From: Methylocystis sp.
GTDB lineage: Bacteria > Pseudomonadota > Alphaproteobacteria > Rhizobiales > Beijerinckiaceae
Length of the DNA stretch: 32,756 nt
Assembly (NCBI GenBank): GCA_022843525.1
Contig: JALHNR010000008.1
Span: 1-32,756 of the forward strand
Reading direction: 5' to 3'
The position numbers and the translations under genes are program-made. The stretch's first letter is position 1. The number at the start of each line of letters is the position of its first letter. The notes below the pieces were generated by a model. The model did not search any database. It saw nothing but the letters and a program-made list of their open reading frames with translations, and was not told where the DNA came from. Positions 26,368-32,756 of the stretch are shown one piece after another.

Positions 26368-26598
26368 ATGAAAAAGGACATCCACCCCGGATATCACATG
26401 ATCAAGGTCGTGATGACCGACGGCACGGAATTTACGACCCGTTCCACCTGGGGTAAGGCGGGGGACACGATGCAGCTCGACATCGATCCGAAGACGCACC
26501 CGGCCTGGACGGGCGGGTCGACGCAACTGCTCGACCGCGGCGGACGCTTGTCGCGCTTCAACTCCCGCTTCGGAAATCTCTCTTTCGGCAAGAAATAA
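26368..26598 (+). CDS. rpmE: 50S ribosomal protein L31 (bL31, Cys-lacking form)
   Basis: bL31 bridges the ribosomal subunits. The 76-residue product begins [20 protein letters not shown], the standard opening, and contains no Cys, so it is the zinc-free form common in Alphaproteobacteria. A longer open frame begins at 26248, but AAGGA at 26354-26358 and family length fix the start at 26368. It is a single gene between a divergent methyltransferase gene and the convergent rcdA. Confidence 0.96.
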   Translation: MKKDIHPGYHMIKVVMTDGTEFTTRSTWGKAGDTMQLDIDPKTHPAWTGGSTQLLDRGGRLSRFNSRFGNLSFGKK

Positions 26599-26626
26599 AA
26601 AGAGGCGGCGGTCAAACCGCCGCCTC
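26595..26626 (-). terminator. Intrinsic terminator of rcdA, overlapping the rpmE stop
   Basis: GAGGCGGCGGT (26602-26612) and ACCGCCGCCTC (26616-26626) form an 11-base perfect stem with a CAA loop. On the minus strand the hairpin is followed by a run of five T then ATTTC, so it is a proper terminator for rcdA, 22 bases after its stop. On the plus strand it starts just after the rpmE stop but has no T-run. Confidence 0.87.
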
Positions 26627-26648
26627 CAGTTGGTTCGCCTGAAGGATA

Positions 26649-27179
26649 TCACTGGGCGAAAGCGGCGCGCAGCCTCGCGATCTGCGCTTCGACCGGACTG
26701 GACAGCTGCGCCGGCGCGGCAAGAGCCGGCTCGAGCGCATGGATCAGCCGGTCAAGGTGGATGATCCGCGCCTGCAGGCGCAGCGACTGTAGCGACAGCT
26801 CGCGCAGGCGGAGCGGCAGGCGCTGGAAGAGGTCGGGGGCCGAGGCCAGCTCCTGCTCGCGAAGCTTGACGCGATGCCGATTGCTCGCCGCCTGATGGCG
26901 CGTCAGCTCGCCCTGATTCACCGCGCGCTGCAGCAACAGCCAGGACGCAATCTGCATCAGCCTTGTGGTCAGCCGCATGCTCTCAGCCGCATAGGCGAGA
27001 GCTTCGGTCCGTGGCAGTGATTTCGCGTCGAGACGTCCGTCGCCGTCGAGATAGGAGGCCGCCTCCTCCACGAGGCTCATTCCCTCGCGAAATAGAGCGC
27101 AAAAGCCCTCTGATCCCGCCAGTCTCTCGATGAAAGAGACCGGCTGCTTCTCCCCCACGCTGCCTTTGACTCGAGCCAT
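26649..27179 (-). CDS. rcdA: RcdA/DUF1465 family protein (regulator of CtrA degradation)
   Basis: RcdA is an adaptor that, with CpdR and PopA, delivers substrates including CtrA to the ClpXP protease in Caulobacter. The product, about 176 residues from the ATG at 27179 (in-frame 27224 is possible), has the family core: FREGMSLVEEAASYLDGDGR, then LAYAAESMRLTTRLMQIASW and LLLQRAVNQGELTRHQA, three helices forming the RcdA bundle. The tail is less conserved. A near-perfect CtrA box lies at 27258-27274, and the gene is 1.4 kb from cpdR. Neither start has a good ribosome binding site. Gene identity rests on recalled family sequence, not a search. Confidence 0.8.
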   Translation of the reverse strand: MARVKGSVGEKQPVSFIERLAGSEGFCALFREGMSLVEEAASYLDGDGRLDAKSLPRTEALAYAAESMRLTTRLMQIASWLLLQRAVNQGELTRHQAASNRHRVKLREQELASAPDLFQRLPLRLRELSLQSLRLQARIIHLDRLIHALEPALAAPAQLSSPVEAQIARLRAAFAQ

Positions 27180-27257
27180 ACGAACGTTCACGCAAATGCG
27201 ACGCGACTGCGTCTCTGATGGCATGAACTGTAACGCAGAGCACCGAGGGGCGCGCGC

Positions 27258-27274
27258 TTAGCCTTTCTTTAACC
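27258..27274 (+). promoter_or_regulatory. CtrA-box candidate upstream of rcdA
   Basis: TTAG, seven bases, TTAACC matches the CtrA consensus TTAA-N7-TTAACC with one mismatch. It lies 34-95 bases before the candidate rcdA starts, in the range of a promoter. A second TTAACG half-site follows at 27275-27280. It is a prediction from the consensus; no binding is shown. Confidence 0.5.
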
Positions 27275-27300
27275 TTAACGGGCCGTCCCCGCCCCGAACG

Positions 27301-27405
27301 CAAAAAGAGAGCCGCAACGGCGGCTCTCAAGGCTTCTTGACAGGGAGGCATCAAGGACGAGTGGAGAAGAAGCCACTCGGAGGTCCCACCTAGGGACACA
27401 TTCAG
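27301..27405 (-). ncRNA. Candidate sRNA of suhB/alpha-r8 (MmgR) type
   Basis: The minus strand shows three hairpins in order: GTCCC-(5)-GGGAC (27383-27397), CGAGTGG-(8)-CCACTCG with loop CUUCUUCU (27358-27379), and a terminator, GAGAGCCGC-(4)-GCGGCTCTC (27307-27328) followed by five T (27302-27306). No gene on that strand needs this terminator: the nearest minus-strand gene upstream starts past 30 kb, so a short independent RNA of about 100 nt is likely. It is divergent from suhB, as expected for the suhB motif described in alphaproteobacteria, whose members bear pyrimidine-rich loops. A GATTAT hexamer at 27412-27417 may be its -10 box. Structure and direction are visible; the family name is recalled. 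Confidence 0.62.
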
Positions 27406-27420
27406 GCTGCATGATAATCG

Positions 27421-27436
27421 TTAATTTAAAGTTAAC
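27421..27436 (+). promoter_or_regulatory. Perfect CtrA-box match between sRNA candidate and suhB
   Basis: TTAATTTAAAGTTAAC is TTAA-N7-TTAAC, an exact match to the CtrA half-site pair. It ends three bases before the possible -10 of the minus-strand sRNA and lies about 190 bases before the suhB start. The AT-rich palindromic makeup (GTTAA on both strands) means another regulator or a plain promoter AT-element is possible. The rest of the region to 27624 shows no gene or structure that I can support. Confidence 0.5.
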
Positions 27437-27624
27437 GCGCGCCAAGCTGCCTTTGTGTCGAGCGTTTTTGGCCAATGGAGACGAAGCGGCGGCAAAGGCG
27501 AAAAAGGGACTGGCTCCAGGGCGAAAACTGGCGCATTTGAACAAACCTCCGCAGGCGCCCCCGGGCGCCCGCCGCGCTCGAAAAGCGTTGAACCTCCCAC
27601 ACCCCTCCCCCTAGGCTCTCCTTA

Positions 27625-28416
27625 ATGATTCGTTCCGCCTTGATGAATGTGATGACCGCCGCCGCTCTCAAAGCGGGGCGTGGCCTTAAGCGCGATTTCG
27701 GGGAGGTCGAGAACCTCCAAGTTTCGGTGAAGGGTCCGGGCGACTTTGTTAGCGCGGCCGACAAGCGCGCCGAGAAGACTCTGTTCGACGAGCTCTCGAA
27801 GGCGCGCCCCGGCTATGGCTTCATTCTCGAGGAAGGCGGCGTGGTCGAAGGTTCCGACAAGAGCCACCGCTGGATTATCGACCCGCTCGACGGCACGTCG
27901 AATTTCCTCCATGGCGTTCCAGTCTTCGCCATCTCTATCGGCCTGGAGCGCGAGGATCGTCTCGTCGCCGGCCTCGTCTACAATCCCGCCACCGACGACA
28001 TGTTCGTCGCTGAGCTCGGCCAGGGCGCCTATTTCAACAATCGCCGCATGCGCGTCGCGGCGCGGCGTTCGCTCGGCGAGTCGATGGTGGCCTGCGGAAT
28101 TCCGCCGCTAGCGCGGGTTCGCGACCATGAATCCTTCAAGCGCGAGCTTGCTGCCGGCATGGGAAAAATCGCCAATATTCGCCGCTTGGGCGCCGCCGCG
28201 CTCGATCTCGCGATGGTCGCCTGCGGGCGTTTCGACGGCTATTGGGAGCGCGGCATCAGCTCCTGGGACGTGGCGGCGGGAATCGTGCTGGTGCGTGAAG
28301 CCGGCGGCTTCGTCAGCGATTTTTCGGGCGGCGCAGATATGCTTGGCAAGGGCGAGATCTGCGCAGGCAATGAGGCGATCCACCGCCAGCTGCTCGATCT
28401 GATGAGGAAGGCATGA
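27625..28416 (+). CDS. suhB: Inositol-1-monophosphatase
   Basis: SuhB hydrolyses inositol monophosphates with Mg2+; in E. coli it also joins rRNA antitermination complexes. The 263-residue product begins MIRSALMNVMTAAALKAGRG, the usual alphaproteobacterial SuhB opening, and has the IMPase motifs ILEEGG, WIIDPLDGTSNFLHGVPVFA and ISSWDVAAGIVLVREAGG. This differs from the HisN-type sequence at 22848-23660. The start has no strong ribosome binding site but matches the family. The stop overlaps the acetyltransferase start by ATGA, so the two are co-translated. A candidate sRNA and a CtrA box lie upstream. Confidence 0.94.
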   Translation: MIRSALMNVMTAAALKAGRGLKRDFGEVENLQVSVKGPGDFVSAADKRAEKTLFDELSKARPGYGFILEEGGVVEGSDKSHRWIIDPLDGTSNFLHGVPVFAISIGLEREDRLVAGLVYNPATDDMFVAELGQGAYFNNRRMRVAARRSLGESMVACGIPPLARVRDHESFKRELAAGMGKIANIRRLGAAALDLAMVACGRFDGYWERGISSWDVAAGIVLVREAGGFVSDFSGGADMLGKGEICAGNEAIHRQLLDLMRKA

Positions 28417-28892
28417 ACGCCCCGACCGCACAGGCGTCGCTGAATCTGCGTCTGCGCGTCGACGACGACTGGCCCTTCATTCTCGACGTGTGGGTCGCCT
28501 CCTGGCGGGTCACCTATCCCGAGATCGACTTCGAGGGGCGCCGCGACTGGCTCCTACGCCGTATTCGGGAGTTGGAGGCGACCGGATCTGTGACGCTCTG
28601 CCTGTTTGACGCTCAGTCGACGCTTGCGGGCTTCGTCGTGATCAACCCGGCGGATGGCTGGCTCGATCAGATTTGCGTCGCTCCTAATCGCTTCGGCTCA
28701 GGCTTCGGCGCGTCGCTGCTGTCGGCGGCGCGAAATGTCTCGCCAAGGCTTGTTCGACTTGACGTCAATGCGGACAACGCTCGCGCCATTCGTTTTTATG
28801 AACGTGACGGATTTTCGCGCGTCGGGCGCGGCGCGAACACATTGTCCGGTCGCGAAACCGTCATGATGGAATGGCGGCCGCAGGGAGAATAA
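28413..28892 (+). CDS. GNAT family N-acetyltransferase
   Basis: GNAT enzymes move an acetyl group from acetyl-CoA to an amine. The 159-residue product has LNLRLRVDDDWPFILDVWVA at the N-terminus, LAGFVVINPADGWLDQICVA as the central strands, and the acetyl-CoA loop APNRFGSGFGASLLSAA (R/Q-x-x-G-x-G/A type), followed by LDVNADNARAIRFYERDGF, the motif-B helix. Its ATG overlaps the suhB stop by four bases (ATGA), giving translational coupling. The substrate is unknown. It is followed by the cold-shock gene promoter. Confidence 0.92.
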   Translation: MNAPTAQASLNLRLRVDDDWPFILDVWVASWRVTYPEIDFEGRRDWLLRRIRELEATGSVTLCLFDAQSTLAGFVVINPADGWLDQICVAPNRFGSGFGASLLSAARNVSPRLVRLDVNADNARAIRFYERDGFSRVGRGANTLSGRETVMMEWRPQGE

Positions 28893-28910
28893 CAATTCTC
28901 GCCTGGCGGG

Positions 28911-28937
28911 TTTTCATCGGGCGTTCGCTCCTATAAT
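28911..28937 (+). promoter_or_regulatory. Sigma-70-type promoter for the cold-shock gene
   Basis: A perfect TATAAT lies at 28932-28937 and TTTTCA (a weak -35, 4 of 6 consensus bases) at 28911-28916, with a 15-base spacer. Transcription would start near 28944, giving a leader of about 135 bases before the ATG at 29079, as in cold-shock genes whose leader RNA controls translation. Confidence 0.55.
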
Positions 28938-29078
28938 ATTATTCGCGCATTCGAGTTTCGGCCGAACGATCTTGCTCTCTCGTCTCAAGACGCGCGGCGC
29001 CTGACCTTTCCCAAGCTTCGATTGACTGAGAAGAACGCAGCGATCCGCAGCGTTCCCGCTATTTTGAAAGGAAAAGCC

Positions 29079-29291
29079 ATGCCGACAGGCGCCGTAAAGT
29101 GGTTCAACGCACAAAAGGGCTTCGGCTTCATTCAGCCGGACGCCGGCGGCCAGGACGTCTTCGTTCATATCAGCGCCGTCGAGCGTGCAGGCCTGGACAG
29201 CCTCGCTGAAGGCCAGAAGGTTTCCTACGAACTTGTCGTGGACAAGCGTAGCGGCAGGTCGTCCGCCGATAAGCTGCAGCTGCAGGACTAG
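29079..29291 (+). CDS. Cold-shock protein (CspA family)
   Basis: CspA proteins are single-strand nucleic-acid chaperones. The 70-residue product starts [20 protein letters not shown] and holds RNP1 (KGFGFI) and RNP2 (VFVHIS), both intact. The longer frame from 29022 is rejected because AAAGGA at 29067-29072 sits before the ATG at 29079. A long leader from a strong -10 at 28932 suggests control at the RNA level. Its stop overlaps the convergent pyruvate kinase stop by three to four bases. Confidence 0.95.
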   Translation: MPTGAVKWFNAQKGFGFIQPDAGGQDVFVHISAVERAGLDSLAEGQKVSYELVVDKRSGRSSADKLQLQD

Positions 29292-30730
29292 ACGTCGCCG
29301 TCTTGGCGCTGCTCGCCCAAATGTGCGATGCGGATCATGTTTGTCGCGCCCGGCGTGCCGAAAGGCATGCCGGCGACGATGATGACCCGGTCGCCGGGGC
29401 CGCCGAACCCCTCGCTCTCCGAATATTCGCAGGCGCGCCCGACCATGTCTTCAATGTCGACGGCGTCGCGCGTCTCCAGCGCGTGCACGCCCCAGACAAG
29501 CGCCAAGCGACGCGCGGTGTCGCGCTTTGGCGTCAGCGCGAGAATCGGCGACTGCGGCCGTTCGCGGGCGATCCGCAGCGCCGTCGTGCCGGATGACGTC
29601 CAGGCGATGATCGCCTTCGAATGAAGCGTTTGCGCCACGTCGCGCGCGGCGACGGCGATGGCGTCGGCTGAGGTTGGGTTGGGCAATTCGCCGCGCTGGG
29701 CATTGATGATCGAGCGGTAGATCGCGTCCGTTTCGACCTCTTCCGCGATCCGGCTCATGGTGGCGACGGCTTCGTGCGGATATTGCCCCGCCGCGCTTTC
29801 GGCGGACAGCATGACGGCGTCCGCGCCTTCAAAGACGGCGGTGGCGACGTCAGACACTTCGGCGCGCGTCGGCAAGGGCGACAGGATCATCGACTCGAGC
29901 ATCTGCGTCGCGATGACGACCGGCTTGCCCAGCCGTCGCGCCGAACGATTGATGCGTTTTTGAAGTCCGGGGACGCGCTCAAGCGGCACTTCGACGCCAA
30001 GGTCGCCGCGCGCCACCATCAGCGCATCAGAAACCTCGATCACCTCCTCGAGCCTCGAAATCGCTTGAGGCTTCTCGATCTTCGCCATGACCATCACCCG
30101 GCCTTGCGTGATCTGCTTCACTTCAAGCACGTCTTCGGGACGCTGGACGAAGGAGATCGCAACCCAGTCGACGCGCTCTTTGAGCGCGGCGTCGAGATCG
30201 GCGCGATGCGTGTTGGTCATCGAGGTGATCGGAATTTGGGTGTAGGGCAGGCTGACGCCCTTGCGGTTCGAGAGGCGCCCCGCGACGTCGACGACGGCGT
30301 GCGCCCGCTCCGGCGACGTTTCGACGACATGCAGCCGCACGCGCCCATCGTCGATGAGGATCGAATCATTGACCTTGAGCGCCGCAAGGATCTCGGGATG
30401 CGGCAAGCGCACGCGCGTGGCGTCGCCGGGTTTAGGATCGCTGTCGAAGACGAAGACGTCGCCCTTGCGCAGATGCACGGAGCCTTCCTCGAAGGCGCCG
30501 ATGCGCAGCTTCGGGCCCTGTAGGTCGACGAGCACGGCGATCGCGCGCGAGATGTCGTTCTCGATTTCGCGGATGATCCGCACATAGCTCGCGAGGCCGG
30601 CATGATCCGTGTGGCTCATGTTGATGCGGAAGACGTCCGCGCCGGCGCGCACGAGCCCCGCGATGACCGCTTTGTCGACCGTCGCCGGACCAAGGGTTGC
30701 GATAATTTTTACGCGCCGCGACCTTCTCAT
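29288..30730 (-). CDS. pyk: Pyruvate kinase
   Basis: Pyruvate kinase makes pyruvate and ATP from phosphoenolpyruvate and ADP. The 480-residue product starts [20 protein letters not shown]. It has [11 protein letters not shown] (phosphate-binding region), the active-site signature [13 protein letters not shown] (catalytic Lys) and [13 protein letters not shown], and a C-terminal regulatory-type domain. It is a full-length type I/II bacterial enzyme. It lies 23 bases downstream of the DUF1036 gene on the same strand, a pairing common in Hyphomicrobiales. It converges with the cold-shock gene, with overlapping stops. Confidence 0.97.
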   Translation of the reverse strand: MRRSRRVKIIATLGPATVDKAVIAGLVRAGADVFRINMSHTDHAGLASYVRIIREIENDISRAIAVLVDLQGPKLRIGAFEEGSVHLRKGDVFVFDSDPKPGDATRVRLPHPEILAALKVNDSILIDDGRVRLHVVETSPERAHAVVDVAGRLSNRKGVSLPYTQIPITSMTNTHRADLDAALKERVDWVAISFVQRPEDVLEVKQITQGRVMVMAKIEKPQAISRLEEVIEVSDALMVARGDLGVEVPLERVPGLQKRINRSARRLGKPVVIATQMLESMILSPLPTRAEVSDVATAVFEGADAVMLSAESAAGQYPHEAVATMSRIAEEVETDAIYRSIINAQRGELPNPTSADAIAVAARDVAQTLHSKAIIAWTSSGTTALRIARERPQSPILALTPKRDTARRLALVWGVHALETRDAVDIEDMVGRACEYSESEGFGGPGDRVIIVAGMPFGTPGATNMIRIAHLGEQRQDGDV

Positions 30731-30753
30731 GATGAAGCCGTTCCTGAATTGAG

Positions 30754-31173
30754 TTATTGCGCGGGCGCGGCGTTGGGGTCAGTGAGCTGAACCGTCCAGC
30801 TCTTCGCGTCCCGTCCCGTGTCGATTTCGAAAAATCCGGTTCGATCAAAGCCGCGCGCGAAACAGTCCTCTCGGCCGTCGATGCGGAATTCCCGGTCACG
30901 CGTGCACATGAACGCCTTGCCCTTCCATTCGCCGCCGCGCTCGTCCATCGCGTAGACATAATAATATTGGGCGGCGAGCGGACCGCGCAGAAGCGTTTCG
31001 CAAACGCTCGGCCGAAGGTTCCACCACCCCTCCGACAACCAGTTGCGCCCGTCGGTGTAAGCGATGGCGACGCTGACGCGCGCGCTCGTGTTGTTGCACA
31101 GACGAAAATCCGCTCGGGCCGGCCCGGCGGCGCAAAACGATAGAGCGGCAACAAGAACGGCGCGATGAATCAT
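30754..31173 (-). CDS. DUF1036 domain exported protein
   Basis: A 139-residue protein. MIHRAVLVAALSFCAAGPARA is a signal peptide. The mature part begins DFRLCNNTSARVSVAIAYTD and contains GWWNLRPSVCETLLRGPL, AQYYYVYAMDERGGEW and FDRTGFFEIDTG, the DUF1036 pattern. Four Cys in the mature part may form disulfides. The function is unknown. The ATG at 31173 is chosen because it begins the signal peptide; a longer frame opening upstream has no such feature. It is upstream of pyk by 23 bases, probably an operon. Confidence 0.88.
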   Translation of the reverse strand: MIHRAVLVAALSFCAAGPARADFRLCNNTSARVSVAIAYTDGRNWLSEGWWNLRPSVCETLLRGPLAAQYYYVYAMDERGGEWKGKAFMCTRDREFRIDGREDCFARGFDRTGFFEIDTGRDAKSWTVQLTDPNAAPAQ

Positions 31174-31402
31174 ATCTTTAGCGAGGCCTGGAGGGGGCTG
31201 AAGATAACTCGCTGACGCGCGCGAAAGCGGCGCAGCGGGCGGTCCTGCAAACCATGCTTGCGAGTCTTTGTCCACCCCGCGAGTTCCAAGTCTCGCCGCG
31301 CCGTCCGTCCCGCCGACGCGCCCGCCCTGCAATCCGCCGGAACAAAGCAATCGGGCTATTGTTTAGGACCCGTACGCGCTTGCGTCCTCGGGAGGCAGGA
31401 AA

Positions 31403-31843
31403 ATGGAAAAGTCTGAAGTCATCACCACGTTGAATGAGCTGGCCGAAATCAGTCGCGACGGCGAGCAAGGGTTTCTGGCCGCGGCCGAAGACGTCGAAAA
31501 TCCGACGCTAAAGACTGTGTTTCGAACGGCAGCCGCGCGCTGCGCCGAAGGCGCCAAGGAGCTCGAATCGAAGATCGTCAGCTTAGGCGGCGAACCTTCG
31601 AAGAGCGGCTCCATGACCGGCGCCATGCACCGTGCTTGGACAAATCTGAAGGCCGCCCTGACAAGCCGTTCGGAACAGGCGGTGCTGGAGGAGGTCGAGC
31701 GCGGCGAAGACGCCGCCAAGGACGCTTATCAGCAGGCTATCGCGCAACCCCTCCCTCCGGAGATCCGATCGATGGTCCAGCGCCAGTATCAGGGCGTGAA
31801 GGAAAATCACGACCGCGTGCGCAGCCTGCGCGACGCGGCGTAA
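31403..31843 (+). CDS. Four-helix-bundle protein, PA2169/DUF2383-type
   Basis: A 146-residue, highly charged helical protein: ITTLNELAEISRDGEQGFLA, then TAAARCAEGAKELESKI, a Gly-rich turn LGGEPSKSGSMTGAMHRAWT and LEEVERGEDAAKDAYQQAI. This is the pattern of the PA2169/DUF2383 family, ferritin-like helical bundles that are often stress-linked and of unknown activity. I see no complete E-x-x-H di-iron pair that would prove metal binding. GGGAGGCAGG precedes the ATG. It converges on hemB. Confidence 0.82.
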   Translation: MEKSEVITTLNELAEISRDGEQGFLAAAEDVENPTLKTVFRTAAARCAEGAKELESKIVSLGGEPSKSGSMTGAMHRAWTNLKAALTSRSEQAVLEEVERGEDAAKDAYQQAIAQPLPPEIRSMVQRQYQGVKENHDRVRSLRDAA

Positions 31844-31848
31844 CGACC

Positions 31849-32756
<908 letters not shown>

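Noticed and set aside
27275-27544. 89-codon minus-strand frame across the sRNA candidate
   Set aside because: It crosses the terminator hairpin and AT-rich promoter box and has no ribosome binding site, so a non-coding RNA is the better reading.

Overview
This 32.8 kb, GC-rich window reads as chromosome of an alphaproteobacterium, most likely order Hyphomicrobiales. The evidence is the gene set: CpdR and a DUF1465/RcdA-type protein (alphaproteobacterial CtrA-degradation factors), an inositol monophosphatase gene beside a suhB/MmgR-like sRNA candidate, a ROSE-like thermometer before an hsp20 gene, the pyk-DUF1036 pair and a DUF459 SGNH protein. A methanotroph such as Methylocystis or Methylosinus would fit the copper receptor, but that is a guess; no methane genes are present. 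I see no insertion sequence, prophage, CRISPR array, rRNA or tRNA.

Layout. 1-3731: partial coaD, a LysM protein, a glutathione S-transferase, a tiny Tat-signal protein with an Arg/Trp tail, and a minus-strand run of a four-Cys secreted protein, RNase T2 and rlmJ (reaching 4232). 4370-6538: two exported envelope proteins, an SGNH/DUF459 protein whose usual nucleophile is Thr, and a YkuD L,D-transpeptidase, ending in a strong terminator. 6544-14408: glutamate synthase, unusual because a membrane diguanylate cyclase lies between gltB and gltD and a 69-residue membrane protein is coupled to the end of gltD. 14854-18049: an exported PepSY-like protein with a long Ala/Pro/Ser tail, an hsp20 gene and a LuxR-type regulator.

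18199-22851: a probable copper-acquisition cluster. It has a small His/Cys membrane protein, an OprC/NosA-like TonB-dependent receptor that keeps CxxxM and HxM copper-ligand motifs, and, after a terminator hairpin, an exported CPNC thioredoxin-like protein and a hydrolase. 22848-27224: hisN, N-formylglutamate amidohydrolase, cpdR, a homocysteine S-methyltransferase-family gene, rpmE and rcdA. CpdR and RcdA act together in ClpXP-dependent CtrA degradation, and CtrA-like boxes lie upstream of rcdA and between the sRNA and suhB.

27301-32756: sRNA candidate, suhB with an overlapping acetyltransferase gene, a cold-shock gene with a long leader, pyruvate kinase with DUF1036, a DUF2383-type four-helix protein, and partial hemB. 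Most of the window is ordinary housekeeping. The parts most worth a second look are the copper cluster, the cpdR/rcdA/CtrA-box/sRNA neighbourhood, the hsp20 leader and the split gltBD locus.
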